A DNA stretch of 64,000 nucleotides from NCBI GenBank assembly GCA_013398275.1, contig VZSE01002180.1, positions 63,915-127,914 of the forward strand. Reading direction: 5' to 3'. A model generated the notes under the pieces. It worked only from the letters and a program-made list of their open reading frames with translations. It was not told the origin of the DNA and did no database searches. Each line of letters opens with the position of its first letter. Positions within the stretch are counted from its first letter, which is position 1. Of the stretch, positions 28,201 through 37,221 are shown in pieces. The position numbers were made by a program, and so were the translations under genes. This DNA comes from Promerops cafer. Its lineage: Eukaryota > Chordata > Aves > Passeriformes > Nectariniidae.

Positions 28201-29127
28201 ACCAAGCTTAGAAATAAAACATAGCCCTGTGATGAACACATCATCCATTGTATTTAATCAGTGATTCTGCATGAGGTTGTGGTGCTACAAGTAGATTACT
28301 ACTTGGGAAAAGAAAAGTGAAATTTATGTACTTACACGGTACCATATATAAATACTGCCAATTTATTTCTTTCATTAATTCAACACCCTATCACCACAGT
28401 CTCTTTCACCAGGTTATCTCAACTACATCCTCTGAAACTGCAAATTCAAAGCCTGAATCTTAATTTAAATCAAGTATTTACAAACATTTCTAAGTATTTA
28501 ACAACAGTTTTAGAAAAGGGAAATGAAATGTTTACATATTTGTTCTAAGAAGATGAATTAACCAAACACATGATCAGAGGTATACTCTCATACATGAGGC
28601 TGCACACATCGATTTTTGAAGAAACAGCAGTTGTTAATGTGCACATGATATAGAATTCTTCAACATGAGGGCAGGGAAAATTGTATCACAGTGGAAAAAA
28701 GGTGCAACTTTTTGCAAAATCTAAAGAAAACCCTGTTTTTTGATGAAAGTGTTGGTGTTAGTTCCTAATAAAGGATTTCAACATAGTAATTATTACCTGA
28801 TTCACATACTATGGAGCCTGGCTTCAGTTCCAACATCATGGTGATTATAGAGATGTCAGTGGAATACAGAATCTGCGTCCTGTGCGGGAGATTCATGGTC
28901 CACAGTTCTGGAGTTGGATGAAGAATGAACACCCATCCTCCTTTACTGCAGGTCACTTTGGAGCCATACTTCTTGCCTATGAGGTCTGTGGAATGCCTGA
29001 TGACCCCGTACTTAGTCTGTGTTACAGTGCCATGCTGGACTTTGACAGGAAACATGGACTCGTGGCCCAGGAACACAATAGCTGTGTCACCATCCTTTAT
29101 CGTATCTCCATACTCAACAAAACTCAT
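9939..29127 (-). CDS. TRMT61A: tRNA (adenine-58-N1)-methyltransferase catalytic subunit TRMT61A (gene-level span of the coding region)
   Basis: Three - strand exons join in frame to a 308-residue protein closely matching remembered vertebrate TRMT61A. The enzyme uses S-adenosylmethionine to make m1A58 in the tRNA T-loop, in a nuclear complex with the noncatalytic partner TRMT6. The N-terminal domain (1-~105) includes HPTPELW and LPHRTQILYS. The Rossmann methyltransferase domain follows, with SAM-binding motif I (E109-S-G-T-G-S-G115), E135 (TVEFHQQR) and the catalytic-motif aspartate D181 in LDIPSPW. The C-terminus reads GHTGYLTFATK. The human protein is about 289 residues; the excess is an insert before that tail. 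The ATG at 29127 is supported by homology (MSFVEY) and a splice acceptor 34 bases upstream. Introns within the coding region are 9.9 and 8.3 kb. The gene is divergent from CKB. No frameshift or stop was seen in the exons. Confidence 0.96.
10268..18581 (-). other. TRMT61A intron (8.3 kb)
   Basis: AT-rich intron between the middle and last coding exons, flanked by GTAACT and TTTTGCAG on the - strand. I saw no nested gene or clear interspersed repeat, only homopolymer runs (for example T-rich near 11440-11453). Confidence 0.8.
18582..18848 (-). CDS. TRMT61A: TRMT61A middle coding exon (SAM-binding / catalytic core)
   Basis: This is a 267-base phase 1-1 exon between a TTTTCTAG acceptor (AG at 18850-18849) and a GAAG|GTAACT donor (GT at 18581-18580). 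It codes the rest of motif I (TGSGS), TVEFHQQRAQKAREEF, the acidic motif QDVC and the catalytic LDIPSPWEA. Frame and length fit both flanking exons. A + strand open frame across the same bases is only the antisense shadow. Confidence 0.96.
20130..20320. other. GC-rich, CpG-containing patch inside AT-rich intron
   Basis: Clustered CpGs (CACCGGATCAAGCGG, GCACCGCGG, CCGACCCCAGCGGG, CCCCCCGCAG) stand out from flanking AT-rich intron. No open frame or repeat family was recognised. It could be a small enhancer-like element or a relic. Confidence 0.35.
23818..23855. repeat. GA-rich purine tract
   Basis: AGAGAAGGAAGAGAGGGAGA-type low-complexity sequence in the TRMT61A intron. It produces a Ser/Leu/Phe-rich spurious frame on the - strand. 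Confidence 0.8.
24110..24169. repeat. imperfect tandem duplication, two about 29-bp copies
   Basis: Copy one (24110-24138) and copy two (24141-24169) share the order AATTAATTTT, then C/T-TAGAGATTCAA-like sequence, with several substitutions. This is a small local duplication in an intron. Confidence 0.5.
24410..24955 (-). mobile_element. CR1 LINE 3' fragment, inserted antisense to the window
   Basis: The left end reads ATAGAATCAT then CACAGAATGGTTTGGGTTGG, the reverse complement of the avian CR1 3' terminus (CCAACCCAAACCATTCTGTG, then ATTCTAT). Rightward come the characteristic antisense CR1 segments: CCATCCAGTCTGGGCTTCAA, CTCCAGGGATGGAGCTTCTC and TCTTCTCCAGGCTAAACAAG. It is therefore a 5'-truncated - strand copy with no coding capacity. 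It holds a 33-bp-spaced direct repeat of AGGTGCTCCAGCCCCC (24806-24821 and 24839-24854). Confidence 0.93.
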
Positions 29128-29161
29128 GGTGACAACCTTGTAGTTGGCTGATGATTGTCAC
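28797..29161 (-). CDS. TRMT61A: TRMT61A first coding exon with 34 bases of 5' UTR
   Basis: The exon begins at 29161 after a TTCTTCTCTAG acceptor, has its ATG at 29127-29125, and ends in TCAG|GTAATA (GT at 28796-28795) after 110 codons plus one base. It codes the N-terminal domain (MSFVEYGD ... GSKVTCSKGGW ... MMLELKPGSIVCES). The intron interrupts the SAM-binding glycine motif after E-S. Confidence 0.96.
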
Positions 29162-31821
29162 CTAGAGAAGAATAAATACATCAGGAGAGTTTCAGAGGAC
29201 CACGATGGAGCTGAACCTACAGACATAAGACCAAGTAATTTTATTTTCTCCAATACAGAACAAAACAACACTGTGCAAATAAGATGCTAGCAAGAGAACT
29301 CCAGGAAGTTCAGGGACCTGCTCTCCACTGTACTCTTGATCCAATTACAATCAATGGAAGGATCCCACAGATTTGAAAATAACAAGTATTTTTCTTGGTT
29401 TATGGTACATTTTAAAGAAAAATCAGGAAATACATTATAATTTACTCAGCCTGCTCCACAATGCTACTGCAGGTTAGTACCAATTTCAGCACCCTGTTTA
29501 ATTACAGTTCCTGAGCACTCAGAGCCAGTTATTAAGTTGTAACTTCTATTCCCCTCTTCTTGCTTATTTTTTGATGATTTACAACATAAAGACATTCTGC
29601 TACTTGCCTGGACCTCAATCACCAGCTATTAGGACCACTAACAAAAGTATACTTGAAAGTTTTCCAAATGAACATTTAGAGATAGGCTAAGGGCATTAAT
29701 TTATGCATAAACTTGACTAACTATGTGGAAAAAAAAGAATACTGTGGCCTTTAATTTGCCATTGCGGGTGCAAAGTAATTGTCTGGGAAGTGATCTCTGC
29801 TCCAGCTAAATGTAAACAACCATTTCCAAGCTAATGCCAACAGTCGAGTGACTTCAGCCCCGTGGTCTCAGAGCTGCTTTACAGAATTACAATTAAATTT
29901 TGATGGCTTTGAGAAGACAATCTAGAAATCAGAAGGCAGCTTACAATGAAACCTGACATTGCCTTTCAGATAAAGCAGCTAACTGTCTAAGCTGCAGGTT
30001 GATCAGTTCATGCAAGAATTGTTTAATGAAGTAATAGGGTTCCCAAAGTTAGAAATTAAAGCCTGTGACAGAAGGCTTTGAAAGTCAGATTTCTGGTACG
30101 CCATCCCTGGTAGAATGAAAAGCAGTGTTACTTTTAGTTTCAGAATAATTACTGAATTCCAGCACTTTTGTGTTGAATGTTTGAGTCTGGTCCCGCTTCA
30201 TCATTTTAATTAAAAACCTTCAGTTCTCAAAGTGTAGTCTGGTGTCTGTAGTCTGGTTCCTGCCTGGAACTCCATGTAGCTCAATTTGCTGTTAAGCAGC
30301 TAGATTTATAATTTTTCCACTGCAGTCACTGAGGTTGATTAACAGATGTGCTTGTGGCTGAAACTTCCAAAGCTTATGACATGCTTATTGCATAAGGTGT
30401 TCAGATGCCAAGGCAGAAGAGGCTTGTCTGGACATCTGGTGAAATACTACGAAGGGCATCCCATGAATTCAGAAATGTATACATAAAGGGCTTTGTGTGA
30501 AAGAACAAATGCTGTCTTTCATAGCTTGCACCTTATGATTACGTTCATGTCTTAATCTTTCATAAATGACACTTATAGTTCCCATTCCAGATACTTTTAA
30601 TGCAGTGCAGTTTTCAGCTCTCACAACTGTCATCTGAAAGGACCTCGAACAGAATCCATTTCTTTCACAGTATTTACTGCAGTTACACCCATGTGCAAAA
30701 GAATCCTGTAGCAAGCCTGCAGGAACACTGAGCAAATTCCTCTCCCTTTGATTACACCAACTGGCTCCCAGCTTCCTTGCCTTCCTTTGAGCCACTATGC
30801 TTACCATAGCTAATAGTCACAGCAGTGAATCACAGAATCTTTAAGGCTGGAAGGGACCTTTAAGATTATCAAGTCCAGCAAGTCCATCCATGTCAGGGCA
30901 CGCTGACATCCCAAGTGACATATCTCTCAGGCTCAGACCTCATCTGCCACATTATATTCATACATTTGGGGTAAAATTGGCATCTGTGAGGAATTTTGGA
31001 AGTTTCTTTGCCTCGCCCCGTTCTCAAGGAGCACAGTGAGCTACAACCACTTCCAGTATTTTCCATTCCCTGGCAATGCAGAGGCTCCTGCACTGTTACA
31101 TTTTACCCCGGACAGCACCCAGGGAATCGGTGAGCCCCGCTGTTGCCTCGTGGTGTGGGGGGAATGGCGGTGGGGAGATGGAAGTGGCGGGAAAGTGAGG
31201 CGGTGCCCCCTGACACGGGGTCAGGATTTTTTTCTGGGTTTGCCATGGCTGCCGCGACCTAAACCCAACGCCCCAGGCGATCCCTGACAGCCTCACAGAT
31301 AAAACCACTAGCGTAATTCTGTGTTCCCTTCAATCACAACCCAGGCACACATCTCTCTTCCCTGACCAGCTCCCACAGGAACCTGGCAGGCTGCCCCTTC
31401 CCCCTCCTGAAGCCTGGCTGCTTGGCACGGGGGCAGGGGAACCTCCCGCAGACGAGGCAGGCACAGCCCCCTCCCCGCCCAGGCACACGCAGGCTGGGGA
31501 GTCGCTCCCTGCTCCCGCTCAGAGGTGACCCCGGTACCAGGGCTCCCCTCAGCCCCCTTCCGTATCCCGAGGGCGGTAATGTGGCTCCTGCACCCCAGCA
31601 GCACATCAGCCCGTCCCAGCGGACCCGGGAACCTCAGCTGCGGGCAGGTGAGAAGCACGGACTGGGCAGGGAAGGGGTAAGAGGCGGCATTCGCCTGCGG
31701 GAGAGCAGCTTTAACCCGTAACGGCCCCGGGCGGCGGCTCCGCGGGGGAGGAACGCCCTCGTCCCAGTGCCCCGCGTCCCCGCTGTTGCCACCAGTTCTC
31801 CCCGTGCCCCGAGCCGTTTAC
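29162..31821 (-). other. probable TRMT61A 5' intron
   Basis: This is bounded on the 3' side by the certain acceptor at 29163-29162, and on the 5' side, tentatively, by a GAG|GTAAAC donor in the CpG island. It contains a short CR1 3' fragment near 30826-30900. Confidence 0.45.
30826..30905 (-). mobile_element. short CR1 3'-end fragment
   Basis: AATCACAGAATCTTTAAGGC, then TGGAAGGGACCTTTAAGATT and ATCAAGTCCAGC, is the antisense of the CR1 3' tail, less decayed at its left edge. Only about 80 bases are recognisable, and the right limit is uncertain. Confidence 0.75.
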
Positions 31822-32260
31822 CTCCCCAAGCCCGGCTCGGCTCGGCCCGGCCCGGCTCTCCTCACACGCGGAGCCCGCCCAGCGCCTCCTTCCGCCTCGG
31901 TCGCAGGCTGCTGACGCTCCCACCGCCTCCGCCCCCGCCAGCCCTGCTTGGAGCCGGAGAGTCGTTGCCGCCTGTGCCCAGCGCTGTCAAATCTAGTTCC
32001 TGCAGCCCTCCTGAGGCGCCCATTTCTCTCGGCCCGTCATGCCCACAGTCCCATCGAAGCATCCATCCCCCTCAGCCCCATCCAGGCGCCTGTCCCCCGC
32101 GGTCCCCTATTGATCGCCCCCGCCCCGTCCTCTCAGCGGTCCTTGCTGGGTCCTGAGGAGAGGGGACGGTCACTGACCACCCTCAGCAGCACCCCCAGGC
32201 ACCCCGGTGGGGTGTTCCTGCCTCGGGCAGCTGTCCTGGCTGAAACTTGAGGGGTCCCAG
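31100..32260. promoter_or_regulatory. CpG island, probable TRMT61A promoter
   Basis: GC-rich, CpG-dense DNA, densest at about 31640-32140, lies upstream of the first coding exon of TRMT61A on its 5' side. GC boxes (CCCCGCCC-like, for example near 32117-32126) are present, and I saw no TATA box in the expected position. CpG-island, TATA-less promoters are usual for housekeeping genes of this kind. Many overlapping open frames here in all directions are composition artefacts. Confidence 0.7.
31822..31890 (-). other. TRMT61A: candidate noncoding exon 1 of TRMT61A
   Basis: On the - strand, CTTGGGGAG|GTAAACGG gives a good donor (last exon base 31822, GT at 31821-31820) within the CpG island. It is the best - strand donor I saw close to the densest CpG region. 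The transcription start is not determinable, so the right boundary is nominal. Confidence 0.35.
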
Positions 32261-35200
32261 TGGGTCACTGGGAAAAGCCACAATGGGGACTTGAGAGCCC
32301 CAGTGGGAACTTGGCATTCATCACCCGTTGAACGTGTGGGGTGTCTCGAGGGCCGCCGCCAGCACGGCTGAAGTCCCTTCCCCAGGGAATGACTCCGCCT
32401 TTGCCATTGGCAAACCTGGGCCTTGCCTTCCAGAAAGTTCTGCATGCCCTTCCCCCAAGGCAACCTCAGGGAAAGGCAGCTCGAGGCCAACCAAGCTCTT
32501 CACAAGGGTTTCATAAGGCTGCAGGAGAAACCACACTGTGGGCTCAGAAGCAGCAGAATTGTTATCTAACCCCTTAACAGCATGGTACTAACTCCTACTT
32601 CTGTCTCGTGTTTAGGATTGAAGTGATGTGGAGAGCCCTGCCTGCCCTGGTGGTACGGGGGCTGTAGTCAGGAGGCAAGGAGGAGCAAAGGAGGAGAATA
32701 TTGCCTCATCTTCTGCTCACAACAAGCCCAGGCCACCTGGCATAGGAGCGGTATGGGCATAACAGGGAGCATGTGAATCACCCTGGATGTGCAGGTAGTG
32801 TTCCCAGCTAAATCAGATAACGCCCTGTACTGTGCTGCATTCACCAGTAACCTGTAATACACAATAATGGAGAAAAAGTCATCCTTTCACAATCACAAAC
32901 CCAGTAACGGAGAGCTGTTTAGATGATGATCTGTGATTTTTTAAATTTATGTGGTTTCACCAAGTATAAAGGATTTTTTTCCCATTACCTTCAGTGAGAA
33001 CATACTTTTTGTTATGGTGTTGACCTGCCCATAGCATAATTGCAGTAGTCTTGGTTAGTTATGAAACTCTTCTCCATCTAATCTAAACATAATGTATGCA
33101 GTTTCAGAGGTTTCTTAAACTGCAAACTCCTACTCAGCTGTTTTTCTGACTGGCAATCATGGCTCTACTGTGCCTTTGTATTTGCACCCACTTTGTTTAA
33201 TTTTTCTGTCATTTTTAGTGTCATTGGTTATATTTGTCATTGTTTATGTTCTCATGTCCTTTCTTTCCCATGATGGGCTGCTGTTCAGATCACTGTGGGC
33301 CTGACTGTGTGCAAGATTGAGACACTCAGCAACTCTTCATTTCCACAGGCACTCAGCTCACTGGAAACAATCAGTAATTTTCAACAGACTGCCTAAGCAG
33401 TGAGAAAAAATACACCAAGGGTAATAACTAAGCAAATACATTTAAGTGATAAATGGGAAGAGACGTTTCATTTGACAAGCTAAGCAGATGGAGCTATGGC
33501 CAATTTCTTTAATCTACTGGTACATGAGTGTTATGTTTAATTTTCAAGTGGTGTTTAGTTGTAGATTAGGAATTGGAAACAATTCAGTTGTTCACAGCAA
33601 ACCGCTTTCTCTTGCTGTTTCTTAATTTGGAATATTGTTCTGTGTTTCCAAGATGATGTTTATCCCCTAATTCTTCAGCTTCATATTACGTTCACTCAAG
33701 TAATTTCAGAAGACACATTCACTAGCCAACACCCATCTCCTCTTGCACTTGCACACCACACAACATTTATAATTAAGCCTCTTAGGAAGTTATCTGCGTG
33801 GCCCTTGATTAACTTCCCTTAATTCTTCATTGTTAAAGCTCAGTGCAAAGATCTCCGGAGTAATCAGCCCACCTTTCCACCCGGAAATGTAGCATATAAA
33901 TCAGTATTCACTAAGATACCATCCCAGCATGGAAAGTGAGGATTGGTGCCTTTATCTCAGTCTAACAGGCCATACAGGCTTAACCAAAGCGAGTGTTTCC
34001 CAGCAGATGAGGCAGATAAAGCGGGTGAGCAGGGGCTGTTGACACAGGGCACAGCATCTGTAATTAAGTCACTAGGGAAGCTGGCATGGAATGCTGTGAC
34101 AAAGATAGGATCCAATTTACACACAGCTTTCAGCAAATCTTAAAATGCTGTCTGAGTAAAACCCAGCCACTTCTGACTTACTGCATGCTAGAAATTTGTC
34201 AAATAGTGGTGAGAAAAGGGGGGTAGAGGGTGCATTGTTTATCAAACATGTAAATCGGATATATTTTAGTGTTTTTTATGTTCCTTACTCTCTTTCCATG
34301 TCACCCAAGTTCTGTGAAGAAGAGGTGTGTGTTTCTGTTGGTAGTGCTGTAATGTGTGGCACACTGAGACTTCTACCTGCTTACCACGACTGGTATTCAC
34401 TGTTCTGCAAGACTGGGAGAAAAAGAGCATATCCAATAAAACGGATCCTTAGATTTTGGATCTTGAGGTGACCTTGACTCCACAAATCTCCTGAACAATT
34501 AAACTACAGAACAGTTGATTGCTTCTTTGCTTGTTTGGCAATAGATTGTGGAATAAGATAAAAGGAGCCTTCAGAACCTACCCTGATTGTTTTTTTTTTC
34601 TTTTTATGGAGAACACCACCACAAAAATATGCCATAATGTAAGAAAATGGTTTTAGTATATTTCTGTTTCAAACTAAGAATAAAATATTTGTTTTACATT
34701 TTAAAAAAATCCACAGTCAGAATTAGGTTTGCAGCTGAGGTAATCCAGTAATACATTTATATTGTAATTTATTGTGGACTCTAGGTACAATTTTACATTT
34801 ATAATAATTTAATACTTGTTTAGCCATGCATTATTTGCAATTTACACTATTCTGAAGCATGAGCATTGTGTGAAACTATTAGTGTGTAGGGGAAGATTTT
34901 GTGAGGTTAAAAGTGCAGAGGAGACCTAGAGAGAGGATTTGTTCTTTGATCCGGAAGCTAAGAGACCAGACTTGCACAGATGCCGAGCCCTTGGCTTCTC
35001 CTGGAGATCTGTATACTCAGCAATTCAATCTACCAGACCTGGAATAACTCAGAAATCTGGATGGCAGCCAAACACAGCACATTTTTATTTGAAGCAGTCC
35101 AGGCTTTTTATTTTGCAATGATTTCCTCTATATGTATATTATTATTTTTAAGTTCTAAGCAGTTCTGTGAAGTTCACATGCTTCTTGTTGTTAGGGTGAG

Positions 35201-35940
35201 GGTACTGGTCATGGTGCTGAAAGGATTGTGGTGGGGAAAGAGTTTCAGGTGATGTCTCCTGACATTCACAGCTCATGTCAAGGAAAGCAACTCTGGAACT
35301 CAGATCTGCACTCTCATGGATAAGTACACTCTGTTTGGACAGGAGGATAAACATGGGTTCTGCTGTGAGAAACACATCAGAGAAAGATAAAGATACTATT
35401 ATGTAAAGGTGAAAGTCAAATCAAGATAGTAATTTACATTGTTAACATATTATTATTTCTGCAAACAGCAGAATTCTCAGCTGCAAATTAGCTTTCAGAC
35501 AAACTTGCTCATTCCTAGAAGAAGAGCAGTGGAAGTCACTCTTTTTGTGAATTTCAGGTGAGCTTTAGATGGGTCAGATCCCAGAGTTCCTGTGCCTGTC
35601 TTTAGCAGGCAATCACCCTCTCTCCAATAAAAGCTGAAGACTTTTTTTTGGCACATGATGAGCAGAGGATTCACTGCAATTTACACAATCACCCTACTTC
35701 CTTTTAAATTAAACTGTAAAACGAGCCCACGGTTTTGCAGGTGCTGGAGGCGAGGTGCAGGTCAGGTCCTCCCTCTGTAGAACCAGGCTGCTGGGGGCTG
35801 GGCACCACATACGCAGCTGCCTCTGGGGTTTCTGCCAGCTCGGGGGCATTTGCCACTCACAAGGCTCACAGCACGGCCAGTCTGCACACTACATAACGCT
35901 TGTTTTGGGATGATGCATTATCACACCCGCGTTTGAACCC
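32261..35940. other. spacer between divergent TRMT61A and CKB promoters
   Basis: About 3.7 kb of mostly AT-rich DNA. No exon, RNA gene or interspersed repeat was recognised. Open frames of at most about 90 codons have no family resemblance. Distal regulatory elements for either gene could lie here, but I can point to none. Confidence 0.6.
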
Positions 35941-36136
35941 TCGACCAAGGCGTTGGTAAAGGTGTGAAGCCTGCAGCCAGCCATGTTGGTGTGCGATGGC
36001 ACGCCTTGGCCGGTGGCACACGAGATGGATTCCTGCCCTCACGCTCGCAGTAACGGACGGCGCCGAGGCCGCCTCAGCGCCGCGAGAGCGCCCCGGGGGG
36101 TCCCTCCACCCCCCGCCGACCTCCGCGACGCCGAGC

Positions 36137-36147
36137 AAAATGGCGGC
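36137..36147 (+). promoter_or_regulatory. YY1-like motif upstream of CKB
   Basis: AAAATGGCGGC closely resembles the YY1 consensus AAGATGGCGGC. It lies about 80 bases upstream of the distal TATA-like element. Binding is inferred only. Confidence 0.4.
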
Positions 36148-36200
36148 GAGAGCGGGCCCGGCCGGCGGGGCAACTCCCGCCCCGCCCGCCGCCGTGCGGC

Positions 36201-36263
36201 CCAATGGAATGAATGGGCTATAAATAACGGCCAATGGCTCGCGGGCTTGCGCTCTATATAAAA
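36201..36263 (+). promoter_or_regulatory. CKB: CKB core promoter: CCAAT, TATAAATA, CCAAT, TATATAAAA
   Basis: In order: CCAAT (36201-36205), TATAAATA (36219-36226), CCAAT (36231-36235) and TATATAAAA (36255-36263). The proximal TATA predicts a transcription start near 36285-36290. That places the distal TATAAATA near -66 and matches the dual TATA-like, CCAAT-flanked layout I recall for mammalian CKB promoters, in which the distal element is not the initiating one. The elements are read directly; their use is inferred. Confidence 0.75.
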
Positions 36264-36286
36264 GACGCGCGGCGGGGCTGCTGGAG

Positions 36287-36357
36287 CTTCACTCGGACTC
36301 GGGCAGTGCGGTGCGCGGAGCGGCGCCGACATTCTTGCTGTAGTTGCGAAGCCCGCG
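36287..36357 (+). other. CKB: CKB noncoding exon 1
   Basis: It starts about 30 bases after TATATAAAA and ends at GCCCGCG|GTAAGT, a consensus donor (GT at 36358-36359). It contains no ATG. The start is estimated from TATA spacing, while the donor is well supported. Confidence 0.7.
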
Positions 36358-36437
36358 GTAAGTCCTGGGGCAGCCGAGCCGTTCTTCAGCGTTAAAACAA
36401 AGGATCTTAATTTTATCCTTTTTGGTTTTGTTTTTTT

Positions 36438-36660
36438 NNNNNNNNNNNNNNNNNNNNNNNNNNNNNNNNNNNNNNNNNNNNNNNNNNNNNNNNNNNNNNN
36501 NNNNNNNNNNNNNNNNNNNNNNNNNNNNNNNNNNNNNNNNNNNNNNNNNNNNNNNNNNNNNNNNNNNNNNNNNNNNNNNNNNNNNNNNNNNNNNNNNNNN
36601 NNNNNNNNNNNNNNNNNNNNNNNNNNNNNNNNNNNNNNNNNNNNNNNNNNNNNNNNNNNN
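36438..36660. other. assembly gap (223 N) in CKB intron 1
   Basis: An unbroken run of N, entered from T-rich sequence on the left and leaving into CpG-rich sequence on the right. The true length and content are unknown. No coding exon is missing from CKB, because the 381-residue product is complete without it. Confidence 0.99.
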
Positions 36661-37008
36661 GGCCTGGCCGCTCCCCCTGCCCCGGAGCAGCGCGCGGGGT
36701 CTTCCCGGTGCTGCAACGGCCGCTCCGCGCGACCTTGGGCGCGTGCCCTCAGCCGGGCGGTGCCCCGGGAGGCGGGAGAACCTCCGCTCCTGCGGCCGGG
36801 ATGGTGGGGACGGGACAAGGCTGGTGGAGGTGAAGAACTTTTCTTCTTTTCTCTTTCTTGGCGCTTGCGGAAGGTGGTGTAGCAGCAAAGGTGTGAAAGG
36901 CACGGGTGGAACGTGAGCCAAGGTGACCTTTTGGGTGCCTGGCATTCCCCCGGGCGGTCTGGAGGCTGCCAAATCCCCAGTTATAGGCTTCCCATCTTTC
37001 TCCCCTAG

Positions 37009-37221
37009 TGACTGCGGTAGGGTCAGCCATGCCCTTCTCAAACAGCCACAACCTCCTGAAGATGAAGTTCAAGCCTGAGGAGGAGTACCCTGACCTGAAA
37101 GCTCACAACAATCACATGGCTAAGGTGCTGACCCCGGACCTGTACCAGAAATTGAGGGATAAACAGACTCCCAGTGGATTTACCCTGGATGATTGCATCC
37201 AGACTGGGGTTGACAACCCAG
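37009..37221 (+). CDS. CKB: CKB alternative first coding exon A (MPFSNSHN N-terminus)
   Basis: It follows the acceptor TCTCCCCTAG (AG at 37007-37008), with its ATG at 37029 and donor CCAG|GTAATG (GT at 37222-37223). It codes 64 residues plus one base, and the MPFSNSHN start is shared with mammalian and chicken B-type enzymes. A second ATG in frame at 37062 (Met12, context AAGATGA) could be an internal start. It contains DDCIQTG, where exon B and the family usually have DDVIQTG. A GTG-initiated reading seven codons upstream is not a real start. Confidence 0.95.

Larger units (their letters stand above)
18849..28796 (-). other. TRMT61A intron (9.9 kb)
   Basis: AT-rich intron flanked by GTAATA and TTTTCTAG on the - strand. 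It contains a CR1 copy (24410-24955), a purine tract (23818-23855), an imperfect 30-bp tandem duplication (24110-24169) and a CpG-containing GC-rich patch (about 20130-20320). No nested coding gene was recognised. Confidence 0.8.
35960..36860. promoter_or_regulatory. CpG island over the CKB promoter and exon 1 (interrupted by an assembly gap)
   Basis: Very high CpG density from about 36000 to the gap at 36438 and again from 36661 to about 36800. It covers the CKB core promoter, the noncoding first exon and the start of intron 1. The Ala/Pro/Arg-rich open frames on both strands here are composition artefacts, and several run through the gap. Confidence 0.85.

Noticed and set aside
31308..32250. 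Several 90-130 codon open frames on both strands
   Set aside because: Products of the CpG island composition, mutually overlapping, with no family resemblance.
37008..37028. Upstream GTG start for CKB exon A
   Set aside because: The GTG spans the splice acceptor, and homology starts at MPFSNSHN (ATG at 37029).
36039..37041. Long - and + strand open frames through the N run
   Set aside because: They are artificially extended by the gap (translated as X) and by GC-rich promoter DNA.
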